Of a stretch of 64,000 nt of DNA, positions 22,301-34,412 are shown piece after piece; within the stretch, counting starts at the first letter, position 1; each line of letters begins with the position of its first letter. Source of the DNA: Anisodus tanguticus (taxonomy: Eukaryota; Streptophyta; Magnoliopsida; Solanales; Solanaceae); contig CM067545.1 in NCBI GenBank assembly GCA_034509755.1, forward strand, positions 49,035,062 through 49,099,061, read 5' to 3'. The notes under the pieces were generated by a model. It saw only the letters and a program-made list of their open reading frames with translations. It searched no databases and was not told where the DNA came from. Both the position numbers and the translations under genes were made by a program.

Positions 22301-25300
22301 GTTCCTAGGTTTTTAGCCTTCCTATCTTTCAATTACAGCTTATATGGAATGAACAATGTATTATTGTTTAAGAGATGGATTATGACGTGCTATTATTTTC
22401 TTCTTGTCTTAGTTTATGTACTATCTCATTATTTTACTTTGATATTTAGATCATGTGGCTGGTGGACATCTTCAGAGGAAAAATTGTGGATATATCAGAA
22501 CACTTTCTGACTATTGAGGTGACTTCAATCTTCCCAATTAATACTGTGAACTAATGGTACTTAATGTTGTTTCAACTTATAAAAGAAACTACTTTATGTC
22601 ATTTCAAATTAGATGCAATGTTTTATCAGCCAACTTGTAGCATTTTAAACTTTTGTGTACCAATCTTAATACAAAAATCAATTTAGCTATTTTAGTGTTG
22701 TGCTGCATGAAAAGTTATGAATTAAAATGAGATGGATGAATTATTATTTTTTATTGTTTATTTCCTTTTTAAATTTTATTCTCTTTGGCTGTGTCAATCT
22801 TTGATAACAGCCTATGCAACCTTGTCTATTTGCTTGTATTTGTTTTTTCATTTTCTATGGCTTGCTTTTCAGCCATTTTCTGTGCTGCCAATTCTGGCTG
22901 TTTACCAACGGTTCCCCATGTTTTTAGTAGATTAAGACCTGAAAAGATCTGAATCTGGAAGAAAAGAAACATAAATACTTGTCAATGTATGACGTCTCGA
23001 CCCTAATATGTTTAAACTCAAAATAAATAAAAAGAGGTAGAGTAAGATATCTAGTAAAAAGTTGACTAGCGGTTGACATCGAAGTCTCATTGTCAATTCT
23101 TTAACTCAAGTATGATCTTTAGCTAGATTACCATTGCAAAGAGTTCAACTTCACTGCAGGTTTATTTCTTTAATCTATACCAGCATGATGTGTGTTGATA
23201 TGTGTAATTTCATTTTTTGGCGCCAATCAAGTTCTTGTGCTTTTTTAAATAACAAGCAGATTTATCATCTTGTGGTTGACTTAGGTAACCGGTGATCCAG
23301 GGAAGATGGCTGCCGTTTTGAGAAATTTAAGCAAGTTTGGGATTAAAGAACTAGCCCGAACTGGGAAGGTACATTTCCAATGTTTGAAATGACTGATATA
23401 TTCTAATTTTTGCATATATGCCTAAATGGTTTTGATGATTTTAGTTAACATGTTTTCTGATTGCATACGTCTAGGTTATAAGTTTCGTTTGAGTTTAAAC
23501 CATTAACTTTTGGAGACCAGCTGTAGTGATCCAAGGTTATACGTTCTCTTTAAGGTTTGCTTATGATAAATGGGATATAAATTGAATAACTGGCTAAAGT
23601 TGAGGAGTCATATATTTCTCAGTTTATTTGTTATTAGTCAGATGTCGTCTCAAAATGTCTCGTCAACAATAATATTAAGGGTTTTCTTACAATACCTCTA
23701 GACTCTATAATACAGGCTAAGCCACTCAATGCAATCAAGTAGTTATTCTTAAAGATAAAAGGAAGGGATAACGTGATGCTGTTATGTATTGATCATTGTC
23801 ACCACAGATTGCTCTGAGACGTGAAAAGATGGGTGAGGATGCTCCTTTTTGGAGGTTTTCTGCAGCTTCTTATCCAGATCTCGAAGAAAAAATTCCCAGT
23901 GTTGGTATCCTGAACAGCAAAAGTCAATCAATTGACAATGAAGCAAGCAATGATTCAGGGGTATATAATGTTCTCAAACACACTCTGGTTTAATTCATTT
24001 TCATGCATTTTTGGTATCTGATTGTATAATATACACTAAGCCTTGGTTGAGGTGGACATGCTTGCGAGTTCCATGAATTTCTTGTGGAAACTTGTAAGTG
24101 TCTTGCTACATGTTATGGATCTAATTTCATTTAACTAGCTTATTAGGAATTTCTTTTCTAGTTTCTATTTCCGACTTCTCATGATTTTTCCCTTTGGATG
24201 TGATTTTCATCGGCTAATTGTTAATCTTAAGTCATTACCTACATTAAGCTCCCTGAAAGATTTCAAACATAGTATTTCCAGTTGGTAAAATAAAATTTGT
24301 GATGTAAACAAAACAATATGTACAGTGTGAATGTTATGATATCTATTCACATTTCCATTTGCAAGTTTGAACTTTGTGATTTAGAAGAATCGATTTGCAC
24401 AGAGAGAATGCTGTTTTCTTCCTAGGATTTTAATAAAAGGAAAAAGAGAAAATAGTTCTCTATCTCTACGACATAGGGGCGAGGTTTGCGTACACTCTAC
24501 CCTCCCCAGACCCCACATGTGGGATTACATTGGGTATGTTGTTGAAAAGAAGAAAATAGTTATGTCATTATCTAATATTTCACTTCGAAATCTCTAGAAA
24601 TTCCTAGTGGCGGAAGGGTGGGTATGAACTGGGCTTCTTATAGCCATCTTCCTCCTTGCTGAGAGCGAATCTAGAGGCCTTAGATTCGTGGATCATAAGA
24701 GTTAGGTTGCAGGTTGCTAATGAATGAAGTGCAATCTTGATTCTACGTTTCTCTTTTTTGATAAAGGCATGATATCTTGTCAAACAAATGTCAAACTCGT
24801 TTCAGTTTACTTTGTTACATTTCAGTAGGTCATCCATAATTTATTATAAGATTTAAGTTATCAAAAAAAGGAATTATTGATCGTCCATAGCTGTGTGAGC
24901 TGATGTCATTCATATTAGGCTCACATTTCTTCTGGTTTCCTGGTTCTATTTATGATGGTTTAAGGTGTTGAATTCAATACTGTGAATATGCATTCAATTT
25001 TAGCAAAAATACTTTAGGATATATTTTTGCGCTCCGATGTATGCTCCAATTTCAACATGTGCATGTGTGAGAATTCCTCTTTGATTTTCTTGCGGTGTTT
25101 AATTTAATCCAAAGTTAACAAATCTTCTTCTTTTTGGTTTTAATAGGGTGATGTTTATCCTGTGGAATCCAGTGATGAAATGTCAGTTAATCAAGTTCTT
25201 GATGCCCACTGGGGATATCTGTATGATGGAGATGTAAGGACTCAATCTGCTTCTCAAGATCAATATGATTATTTCTGTGTCTTCTGTGGAGAAACCTATA

Positions 25301-28300
25301 ATACTATATCTGTCGGATTTCGAATCCCCACGTTGTAATCCCCTCCCCCATTTCCCCACCCCCTACCCCCTATGTAATAAAAAAAATTATTTTACATTAT
25401 CAAAAAAAAGAAAAGAAGAGAAAGAATGTCGGAAAAAACTGTGCACATCCCTCCCGAATCCACATTCTAAATTCACATTTCAAGACAGACCTTTTAGTTA
25501 AACCAAGTGTTAATTAATCAAAGTGGAGGCATTGTTAGATAAGATCTATTGCCTTAGTCAATAAAAGTACCTTATGGAGGCCATTCTGCCAACGTGGTTC
25601 TTTTGGTTCCCTCTACATGCTGCAAATCTGATGATCATTTTGATACTTCAGTTGAGTGGGATTCGGTCACACACAATATCCATGCTTGTCAACAATACTC
25701 CCGGGGTCCTAAATTTGATAAGCGGTGTTATATCTCGACGAGGGTATAATGTTCAGGTTGTTTTTCCCACTGATTCTTGCTGCTTCCCTTACAATTTCTC
25801 TTCCTCTTGATTTTCTCTTATGAGCTTCATTTCGATGATTATGTTGCAGAGTCTTGCTGTAGGCCCTGCAGAGACGGAGGGGCTTTCACGCATTACAACG
25901 GTGGTCCCTGGAACTGATGAAACTATAGGGAAATTGGTCAAGCAATTTTACAAGTTGATAGATGTTCATGAGGTAAATTTACAAGTTGACAGATGTTCAT
26001 GGGCTTGGGGGAAAGTTTACCTACCATGGAAACTCAAATATACTTGTATAAGAAGGGTCCATACTAGTTTTACTATTTGTTAGGAATTCTTTACTTTTCC
26101 TTCAATTGACCAGTGAGAATCCAGGTATTTAGCGGCCTAGAAATCTGATAAATGGTTTGTCTTAGTTTTTTAAAGTTCCCCACCTATATCTCTTAGAGTT
26201 GGTGCTTTTCTGTTCAATCTTCCCAGCAGTGCACTTAGCCAACTCTACTGTAGGTTTTCTATAACTTAAAAGACAGGGAGTATTGTACTTTCACCTTCCC
26301 TTACCATTAAGATCATAGTAATCAAAACCACACCTTCTCAATGAGAAACTAAAGCTTGTAGAGTGAAACAAAATTTTCAGCTTGAATGAGAATTTTACCC
26401 ACTCTAAGAAATTTCACTCTTCTCAGATACGTACTTAAATCTTGCATTGGAGTTGTTAGATCAGAAAGATAATACAGTTGTGCTCATTTTTTTAGGTTCA
26501 AGATATAACTCATTTACCATTTGCGGAGCGGGAGCTAATGATCATTAAGGTAGCCGCCAATGCAGCAGCAAGGAGGGATGTCCTTGATATTGCCAGTATT
26601 TTCCGCGCTAAGCCTGTTGATGTGTCTGATCATACTGTAACATTGGAGGTGACTTTTTTATTCTTTTTTTCCTGGTTAAGTAACATTGGAGGTGATTTTT
26701 TTTAAAACTCTTTTTTTGTGTGTTCAGCTCTTTTCATGTTGTTACTTGTTGTATATTGGTATGCTTATAGAAGATTACATTTTTATTTTCAACTATGTCA
26801 TACCCTTTATTTACATGTTCGCTCTAGCGATTTGTTACGCCAGTCAATCTGTTAATCATTAGTGCACACATGTTAACGCCATACTATTAACATACTTGGC
26901 TGGTGGCGCAGGGCATAGGCAAGATTTCGCACAAGCAGTGTCAGTTATTGTCACAATTCTGTTTGTAAATGGGTTTAAGACGGGTAGTGTTGTAGTTTTA
27001 AGGCTTTACTTCCAGGCCTATGATAGTTAATTGTGTATTATTTCCAAGTGGTGTCAGTTATTGTATAATACCTTTCTTGGCCTTTTGGCTAAGATCAAGT
27101 CCAGTTATTGTATATATGCATATTGCTTTCGTAAAAGGTAATATTTACACATTAAAAAAAAGCTCTTTGCGAAACAATGTCGGATGACACCTCTTACTAA
27201 GGGTGTCTCCACCGCTGTACGTGACTGCATATATCTGCATTTTCCTTCTCACGTAGACCTAATTATAAATGAAAAGGACTGCTCATGAATACTTGTGCCT
27301 TGTCTTCCCAGATCCCCATTTGACTTCTCTCTGAATCATGCACTTTTTGCAGTTAACTGGAGACTTTAACAAGTTGCTGGCATTGCAAAGATTACTGGAG
27401 CCTTATGGCATTTGTGAGGTTTGTTTTCCCAAACTGAATTTTGATTTGTCGACACGTATAGGCTGTGTCATCTTGAAAGTGTTATATGATTATATCCTGC
27501 ATTTTGGGCAATCTGAGTTTGTATGTTTTCTGAACTGATATTTTGATCCCTCTCCCCAATGTTCGCCTTCTTGAACAAGTACAGAGCCATCCAAAGTTTA
27601 GCGCATGAATTTAGGACGTTTTTCTTGAAACCAGAAGAGATGAACCAAACATTGACTTATACAGGACTTGTTTAGCCTGTCAAAGATTCAGAAAGATTGC
27701 ATATAGTTTTTTTTACTTTAATGGGTTTATTTTTGTGTTTTCCAGAAGTTGACTGCACTAAAATCAAACTTCAAGCACAGTTCTAAGTGATTGATATTGT
27801 GAAGTGTGTGGATTTAAAAGCTCCAATGATTATACTTCTCTTATTTTAGTGGCACGTGCGTTTCTAACTGTAGTAGCGATTTAGTTATTTAAGAAATAGA
27901 TGAACGTAACATCAATCTTTATTGCTTAACATGACCGACCTCCTTTAAAGACAGACTGGGAATATCAAGTGCTAATCTGTGTTGTTTAATCTTCCAACTG
28001 CGAGATGAATGATGGTTTTAGCATGTTTAGCTTGTAACTAAGCTGATGAAAAAAGTAAGTTTAGCAGACCTTTGGTAAGCAGGTATGCTTATTAAAAATG
28101 GTTTAAAGGTGCTTATGGTTGTGTGGTGCTTGGGCAAGTTTTCTTGACCCAAATGAGAATGACCTATTGTCTAGACCAAGTCTAAACTGGCACTTAAATT
28201 TATCGAACAACAGTAAAGAGCTCAAGTGGTAGAACAAGATAGTAGAAGTCATTAAGCCACAACAGAAATTGACAGTAGCATAAGCAAAGCTTCAAAACTG

Positions 28301-28950
28301 TTACCCTCGAGTCATGAGTAGCTACCTTTTGATTCTGAGACATCCGTCTCTTTGAGCAGAACTTCTCCTGATGTATATTTGCCATGCGATAGCCGATATG
28401 ATAGATATATGATGCTTGCAATGTAAAGACATTAATCAGATATGCTAAGGATGTGAAAGGTTTCAAGAAGATACCACTGATATACAGTCATCTGATCTGG
28501 AAACAGATACCTGGGAATAATAGACAAGTAGCTCAATCATACATTATGTGGTGTGATGCCCCTATGGCGATATACTGTGATGATCTGGAGTTATCTGCAG
28601 CATACCAGTGAAGACATTTTCGTAACTACTGGAGTATGAAGAAAAATATACATAAACTCTTGCATAACTTGTGCAAGTATTATTTAAGAGGAAAATAAAA
28701 AAGAGCAACCAAACATTGTATAAATCAATGATAAGTATTTTTGTGGAGGTTAACTCTCCACAAACTCCAACCAAACGACACCTAAAGTGAACAAGAACCC
28801 GTTCTTCAAAACCTGCTTCTGAGTAATGTTACCCTCTTATCCACATTGTTATTTTCTTTCATGCAGGTGGCTCGTACCGGGCGGGTAGCATTGGTGCGAG
28901 AATCAGGGGTGGACTCGACATACCTCCGGGGTTATGCTCTTAACTTATAG
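19357..28950 (+). CDS. AHASS: Acetolactate (acetohydroxyacid) synthase regulatory small subunit, chloroplastic
   Basis: Twelve exons: 19357-19631, 20919-21132, 21804-21887, 22450-22518, 23285-23368, 23808-23960, 25147-25233, 25652-25756, 25850-25972, 26496-26648, 27353-27418 and 28867-28950. All introns are GT-AG and the phases sum to 1497 nt (498 aa plus stop). Residues 1 to about 90 are Ala/Ser/Thr-rich and fit a plastid transit peptide. Two homologous halves follow. Each starts with an ACT domain: GDESGIINRIAGVFARRGYN followed by IESLAVG, and NNTPGVLNLISGVISRRGYN followed by VQSLAVG. Each continues into the C-terminal regulatory region (VTGDPGKMAAVLRNLSKFGI; LTGDFNKLLALQRLLEPYGI). The subunit activates the catalytic subunit and confers feedback inhibition by Val, Leu and Ile in the plastid. 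The duplicated form is normal for plants. Introns 1 and 6 carry retroposons, and intron 10 carries a U2 fragment. Confidence 0.97.
19917..20033 (+). mobile_element. (TTG)-tailed retroposon remnant in intron 1
   Basis: CCGAGAGTCTATTGGAAACC, then CTCTGCCCCAC, AGAGGTAAGGTCTGCTACAT and a GACCCCATTTGTGAGAATAC block end in ATGTTGTTGTTG. This is the TS/Au-type 3' module. It carries many substitutions, so it is an old insertion. Confidence 0.75.
20177..20370 (+). mobile_element. Solanaceae tRNA-derived SINE, full length
   Basis: An A-box-like stretch (TTGGAGTAACTGGTAAAG) and a B-box-like GTTCAAGCC lie about 50 nt apart, as in a tRNA-type Pol III promoter. The body contains GACTGCGTACAATAGAACC and CCCTTCCCCGGACCCCGCGC, and the end is GTGCACCGGGCTGC plus T-rich tail. 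It sits in intron 1 of the acetolactate synthase subunit gene, sense orientation. A target duplication was not resolved. Confidence 0.88.
24458..24550 (+). mobile_element. Short (TTG)-family retroposon with 11-bp target duplication
   Basis: The 93-bp insert carries GTTTGCGTACACTCTACC, CCCCAGACCCCACATGTG and GGGTATGTTGTTG. It is flanked by the direct repeat AGAAAATAGTT at 24447-24457 and 24551-24561, which marks a retroposition event. It is 5'-truncated and lies in intron 6 of the acetolactate synthase subunit gene. Confidence 0.85.
27068..27101 (+). pseudogene. 3'-truncated U2 snRNA retro-copy
   Basis: ATACCTTTCTTGGCCTTTTG followed by GCTAAGATCAAGT matches the first 33 nt of U2 snRNA with one substitution (TTGG for TCGG), then similarity stops. 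The fragment is flanked by the direct repeat CAGTTATTGTATA (27055-27067 and 27102-27114). No plant snRNA promoter (USE/TATA) lies upstream. It is therefore a LINE-mobilised, 5'-end-only U2 copy in intron 10, not a functional gene. Confidence 0.88.
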
Positions 28951-29328
28951 TACCAGTTAAATCTCAAAGTGTTTTAATGTGGTTGAGTTTCTATCTTGCT
29001 GACTTTTTCTGGTCTGAGAAGAGTTCAGTTGTATGCTATTTCTTGTGCGAGCAGGTACCTGATAAGTGACAGTTCTGTTGTATTATGTAGGCATTCATAG
29101 GATTTTAATTGAACAAAACTGACAACTCCAAAATGTGGAGTAGGGCCTATGAAGCGGAGTAATGTTGTATATTAATGCAGCTGGGATAAGTGCATGTCAA
29201 ATATCTTGAAAATGTGTTCTCTGGAGTGTTTGTTTGTTTGTTCTTTTGTTTGTGGGAAGTTGTATTTTTCTGGATTGAATTTATAGTTTTGAAACTTAGA
29301 AGGAAATATGGGTGGCATGAATGGAAAC
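28951..29328 (+). other. 3' flank / 3'UTR of the acetolactate synthase subunit gene
   Basis: AT-rich non-coding sequence between the stop codon and the copia insertion. No canonical AATAAA was seen; TTTGTTTGTTTG-type and TTGTATATT elements could serve polyadenylation. The transcript end may lie within about 250-350 bp of the stop, so the retrotransposon may touch the 3'UTR. Confidence 0.5.
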
Positions 29329-29650
29329 TGTTAAATAAGGCAATATACACACAATATACATGTGTATATTGTGTATACCAATCTCGGATTCTGCCCAATT
29401 ATGGTCCTCTTGGTTTTGGTAATATTAGATTAGACAATGTAAGAATATTGTATATTAGGAAAATATATGTGTAGTATATTGTAATGTATTTGTTACCTAA
29501 ATTAGGATTATACACTACCATAATTGTAGAGTTAGAATTATGGTAGAATAAGATTTTAGGAATAGGAATAGGAATAAGATTCTCATATTTTGTAACTTGT
29601 ATATATACCTATTCAATTAATGAAAATAATCAAGGGGATTATTTCTTTTA
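29329..29650 (+). mobile_element. 5' LTR of Ty1-copia retrotransposon
   Basis: The LTR starts TGTTAAATAAGG and is about 322 bp. It is nearly identical to 34090-34412 (roughly a dozen differences by eye). A TATATATACC box near 29600 is promoter-like. The left flank GAAAC (29324-29328) repeats directly after the 3' LTR. The minus-strand primer site TGGTATCAAGAGAC (tRNA-Met type) follows at 29651. Confidence 0.95.
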
Positions 29651-29664
29651 TGGTATCAAGAGAC
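29651..29664 (+). promoter_or_regulatory. Primer binding site (tRNA-Met type)
   Basis: TGGTATCAAGAGAC directly follows the 5' LTR and resembles the initiator-tRNA-Met primer site (TGGTATCAGAGC) with an extra A. It is used to prime minus-strand cDNA synthesis in plant copia elements. Confidence 0.85.
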
Positions 29665-29800
29665 TAGGTTTTACAAAAAAATTCTCTCCCAAATTTTTGA
29701 CTCTTCTCGGCCGAGACCCCCCCCCTCGGGTTTCTCTCCCAAATTTCATCTTCCGCTCTCAAAAACCTTTCTTAAATTTCCCCTCCTTTGTTCTTTCAAT

Positions 29801-30655
29801 ATGTCTAAGAACAATTATCATTTTGCCCTCATGGTTTCCAACGTCAAGAACAGTATCCCGATTGTGTTTGAGATGGAAAACGTCCAATATGCGACGTGAG
29901 CGAAGTTGTTTAAAATTTACGCTGTATCTCATCAAGTTATCCATCACATAATTCCTCCCGCTACATCTCTTCCCGCGGAGGATCCTCAGCTACGGATTAC
30001 CCTTGATGCTACCGTTCTCCAGTGGATCTATTCTACTATTTCGGTTGACCTTCTACAAATGATTATTGAGCCGGATACCACGGCTATGACTACTTGGAAT
30101 AGATTGCGTGACATATTCCAAGATAACCAACACTCACGTGCCGTCACACTTGAGCAGGAATTCTCCCTCGTTCGCATGGAAGAATTTCCTAACGTATCTG
30201 CTTATTGCAAGAAACTTAAGGAGTTGGCAGATCAACTTCGTAATGTGGGCGCACCTGTCACAAATAATCGTCTGGTTCTACAATTGGTTGCCGGCCTTTC
30301 GGAGGCCTATAATGGCGTTGGAACTCTCCTACGTCAAAGCAACCCTCTTCCCGCCTTTTATCAAGCTCGCTCCATGCTCACTTTGAAAGAAGCCGATTTG
30401 GCTAAAAAGGTGGCTACCGGAGCAAGCCCCGTCGTCATGATGGCGTCCTCCCCAAGTTCTTCGGGTTTTGTTGAGAATTCAGGCCAAAATCGTACCCATG
30501 GTGGCGGCAAAAATAAGCGCAAGAATAATAACAAAAATCGCGGGGGCAAACGCGGTGGTTTCGGTTGTCAACAAGTAGGCAGTGGGCCCCGTCCAGTGAA
30601 CAGTGGCCCACCGCCCCCTGGTCCCAGCAGTGGGGCCCATGGCGCGGGGGGATGA
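29801..30655 (+). pseudogene. Copia gag (UBN2/retrotran_gag type), broken
   Basis: The ATG at 29801 opens a gag that is stopped at codon 33 by TGA (29897-29899), where a Trp is expected by family. The frame then continues to 30655 with QWIYSTISVDLLQMI, TTWNRLRDIFQDNQHSRA and SAYCKKLKELADQLRNVG, typical of copia gag. The C-terminus is basic and Gly/Asn/Lys-rich, then Pro/Gly-rich. I see no CCHC zinc knuckle. A frame change follows before the protease. Confidence 0.88.
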
Positions 30656-31367
30656 GGCGGTGGGCGTGGGCCGGCGGCCCATCGCCCGGCGAATTCCCGG
30701 CGGCCGGTGGGGCGGCCGGCCTTTCGGACCCAACAACCAGCAGTGGCGGCCCATTGGCCAGTGGCCCAGCAGCGCCAGTTCCAGCAGCTACGACCCAATT
30801 CAGTCCCGTCCTGGAATACTTGGGCCCCGACCTCCGCAAGCCCATCATATAGCAGGCCCCACTCAGACCGATATCAAGGCCGCGATGCACACATTGGGTT
30901 TGACTCCAAATTGGTATATGGACACCGATGCCACTACTCACATGACTTCCGACTTATGTACTCTCTCATCTTATTCCAATTTGAGCACCCCTCGGGGTAT
31001 AATTGTTGGTAATGGCAATTCGATTCCAATTCAAGGTTATGGTCAGAAAACATTGTCTCCCCCCAATCCACCACTTATCTTGAAAAATACTTTACATGCC
31101 CCCAAATTGATTAAAAATTTAGTGTCTGTCCGAAAGTTCACCACTGACAATTCCGTTTCTGTTGAATTTGATCCTTTTGGTTTCTCTGTGAAGGATTTCA
31201 AGACGGGGAGTCATCTCATGAGGTGTGATAGTAGGGGGATCTTTATCCTATCATGCCCGGTTTCAGTCTATCGAGTCAAGCCTGACCGTCAGCTTTTGCA
31301 GCCATTTCTCCTTCCGTATGGCATGCTCGCCTTGGTCATCCGGGCTCTTCTATTTTATCAGTTTTAG
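30603..31367 (+). pseudogene. Copia protease and GAG-pre-integrase region
   Basis: After a low-complexity Pro/Gly/Arg stretch the frame gives WYMDTDATTHMTSD, the protease active-site block. The usual D-[ST]-G-A reads D-T-D-A (30921-30941), so the catalytic loop Gly is replaced. Downstream IIVGNGNSIPIQGYG, LHAPKLIKNLVSVRKFTTDN and CDSRGIF follow the family pattern. The frame shifts near 31290, after which CLARLGH-like pre-integrase sequence continues in another frame. Confidence 0.88.
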
Positions 31368-31394
31368 ATAAAAATAGCTTCATTACTTGTAAGA

Positions 31395-32530
31395 GTCGTA
31401 CTCAAATTTGTCAATCTTGTTCGTTAGGAAAAAGTGTTAAGTTGCCATTTGTGGACTCAAATTCTCATACTTCACAACCTTTTGATATTATCCATAGCGA
31501 TTTATGGACGTCTCCTGTCCTAAGTTCGTTAGGTCATCGATATTATGTTCTGTTTTTGGATGATTATTCTAAATTTTTGTGAACGTTTCCAATTGTCAAT
31601 AAATCTCAAGTGTTTTCTGTCTTCATAAAATTTAGAGCATTCATTAGAACACAATTTGAAAGAGAAATAAAAAATATTCACAGTGATAATGGGAAAGAGT
31701 ATGACAATAGGGTGTTTCGGGAGTTCTGTGATAATAATGGGATAAATTTTCGATTTTCGTGCCCTCATACATCTTCTCAAAATGGGAAAGCCGAACGCAA
31801 AATTCGTTTCATAAATAACATTGTCCGCACTCTCTTACTTCATGCTTCCGTACCCCCGTATTTTTGGCATCATGCTCTGCAAATGGCAACATATCTCCTT
31901 AACATAATTTCGTCCAAAGGTCTGACATATTCTTCCCCCCTCCAAATCCTATATAATAAGAACCCTTCTTATTCTCATCTTAGGATTTTTGGGTGCTTGT
32001 GTTATCTGTTATTCCCATCCGCCACAATTAACAAACTTCAGGCTCGGTCTACACCGTGTGTATTTTTGGGTTATCCGTCTAACCATCGTGGTTATAAATG
32101 TTTTGATTTATCTAACTAGAAAATTATAATTAATCGCCATGTCATTTTTGATAAAATTCAATTTCCTTTTACGAAAGATCATACTCCCGAGCCTAGGTTG
32201 TATAATTTTTTGGATGATGGTATATCTCCGTATATTACTCATCATTTTTCGGACATGTCCCGCACCCAAAATCCTCCAGCGGGCCTACGCCCGGTGGACC
32301 CACTGTTCGGTCCGTGCTTCCCATTGCCGGAACCAGTTCTAGCGAATGGGCCAGTCCAGCCCAATTTTGGAACTGTTCCAGTTTCGGCTCCAGATTCTCG
32401 TTTTGGGCCAGCAGGCCCACTGCTTGTTGGCCAGTCAGTCCCGAGCTCAGCAAATTCCCAAAATGTACTAAATACTTCCTCGAGTCATAGATCGGTCACT
32501 CGTAGTCAGCGGGGTATTTTTACACCTAAA
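31395..32530 (+). pseudogene. Copia integrase core and linker
   Basis: The HHCC-like end (CQSCSLGKSVKLPF) leads into the integrase core. PFDIIHSDLW supplies the first catalytic Asp, IHSDNGKEY the second and SSQNGKAERKIRF the Glu of the D,D-35-E triad. A TGA interrupts the core near 31580, and a TAG interrupts the C-terminal region near 32117 (GYKCFDLSN*). A long Pro/Ser-rich linker (32198-32533) ends in a stop before the RT. Confidence 0.9.
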
Positions 32531-32569
32531 TGACATTTTAATTTACATTCTAATGTCTCTAAATCTCCT

Positions 32570-34095
32570 TTGTCCCGTAATCATGTGTCCGCCTTAAACG
32601 ACCCGAATTGGAAAATTGCTATGACCGATGAATATAATGCTCTTATTGATAATAAGACGTGGGAGTTGGTGCCCCGTCCATCTGATATTATTGTTATCAG
32701 GTCTATGTGGATTTTTGCTCATAAGGAGAATTCAGATGGGTCATTTGCTCGACATAAGGCGCGACTTGTGGGTGATAGTAAGACTCAGCAGGTTGAGATA
32801 GATTGTGGTGAGACGTTTAGTCCAGTGGTCAAACCGGCTACCATTTCCACTGTGCTTAGCTTGGCTCTTTCAAAGACTTGGCCTATTCATCAGTTGGATG
32901 TCAAGAATGCTTTCCTACATGAGGATCTCAAAGAAACAGTCTATATGCATCAACCGTTGGGTTTCAGGGATCCCAACCGTCCTCATCATGTTTGTTTGTT
33001 GAAGAAGTCCTTATAACTTAAGCAGTCTCCACGGGCCTGGTATACGAGATTTGCTGACTTTGTTTCGACCATTGGGTTCACTCACAGCAGGTCAGATAAT
33101 TCCTTGTCCATCTACCGTCATGGGTCGTCCTTGGCCTACATTCTGTTGTATGTGGATGATATCATTCTGACTGCCTCTTCCGATGCCTTGCGCCGGTCTA
33201 TCATGGCCATGCTCAGTTATGAGTTTGCTATGAAAGACTTAGGGCCCTTGAGTTACTTTTTGGGGATTGCCGTCAAGCGTCATTCCGGTGGTTTGTTTTT
33301 GTCTCAACGAAAGTATGCTGCTGAGATGTCATCCTGTAAGTCCACTTCCACTCCAGTTGATGCAAAACCCAAGCTTAGTGCCGTGACATGAGCACCATAC
33401 GAGGATCCGACCCGCTATCGCAGTCTTGCAGGGGCCCTCCAGTATCTTACCTTTACCAGACCAGATATTACGTATGCTGTTCAGCAGGTGTATTTGTTCA
33501 TGCATGATCCCAGAGTTGAGCACATGAATGCAATCAAACGCATCATTCGGTATACTCAGGGGACACTGGATTATGGTTTGCACTTATATCCTTCATCTAC
33601 ATCCACACTTGTCTCATACACAGATGCTGATTGGGGTGGTTGTCCCAACACCAGACGGTCGACGTCGCTCGTATGTTCCTTGGCAACAACTTGGTCTCCT
33701 GGTCAGCGAAGCGTCAGGCAACTCTATCACGCTCAAGTGCAGAGGCCGAATATCGAGGGGTAGCAAATGTGGTCTCCGAATCATGTTGGCTACGTAATTT
33801 GCTTTTGGAGCTTCATTGTCCTATTCAGAAGGCAACCTTGGTATATTGCGATAACATTAGTGCCATCTACCTTTCAGGTAACCCGGTTCAGCACCAACGC
33901 ACTAAGCATATCGAAATAGACATTCACTTTGTCCGTGAAAAGGTGGCTAGCGGTCACGTTCGAGTATGCCATGTCCCATCTCGTTATCAAGTTGTAGACA
34001 TCTTTACAAAAGGTCTACCAACAGTCCTTTTTGAAGATTTTAGGGACAGTCTCAGCGTTCGAAGACCGCCCGCTATGACTGGGGGTGTGTGTTAA
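32570..34095 (+). pseudogene. Copia reverse transcriptase and RNase H
   Basis: RT begins WKIAMTDEYNALIDNKTWEL and continues SPVVKPATISTVLSLAL, QLDVKNAFLHEDLKETVYM and the catalytic LLYVDDIILTA (intact YVDD, about 33150). Breaks are a TAA after LLKKSL near 33015, a TGA near 33389 and a frameshift near 33655. A short stretch after QRKYAAEM also appears to be missing. RNase H is present at the end (SRSSAEAEYRGVANVVSE, CDNISAIYLSGNPVQHQRTK, VDIFTKGLP) with a normal C-terminus at 34095. Confidence 0.92.
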
Positions 34096-34412
34096 ATAAA
34101 GCAATATACATACAATATACATGTGTATATTGTGTGTATACCAATCTCGGATTCTGCTCAATTATGGTCCTCTCGGTTTTGGTAATATTAGATTAGATAA
34201 TGTAAGAATATTGTATATTAGGAAAATATATGTGTAGTATATTGTAATGTATTTGTTGCCTAAATTAGGATTATACACTACCATAATTGTAGAGTTAGAA
34301 TTATGGTAGAATAAGATTTTAGGAATAGAATAGGAATAAGATTCTCCTATTTTGTAACTTGTATATATACCTATTCAATTAATAAAAATAATCAAGGGGA
34401 TTATTTTTTTCA
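34090..34412 (+). mobile_element. 3' LTR of Ty1-copia retrotransposon
   Basis: The LTR runs TGTTAAATAAAG to TTTTTTTCA, about 323 bp, preceded by a purine/G-rich tract (GACTGGGGGTGTG). The gag-pol frame ends in the first bases of the LTR. GAAAC follows at 34413-34417, matching the left flank. Confidence 0.95.

Larger units (their letters stand above)
29329..34412 (+). mobile_element. Full-length Ty1-copia retrotransposon, coding-defective
   Basis: The element is about 5.1 kb with two LTRs, a 5-bp target duplication GAAAC (29324-29328 and 34413-34417), a tRNA-Met PBS and a polypurine tract (GGGGGTGTG) before the 3' LTR. The order gag, protease, integrase, RT, RNase H is that of Ty1-copia. Similar LTRs and an intact target duplication point to a fairly recent insertion. 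Internal stops and at least one frameshift make it non-autonomous. It sits 378 bp downstream of the acetolactate synthase subunit stop codon, in the same orientation. Confidence 0.96.

Noticed and set aside
27068..27101. Functional U2 snRNA gene
   Set aside because: Only 33 nt match, there is no Sm site or stem-loops III/IV, and no upstream USE/TATA; direct repeats show retroposition.
30435..30941. Minus-strand 168-codon frame
   Set aside because: It is the shadow of the GC-rich gag/protease junction of the copia element.
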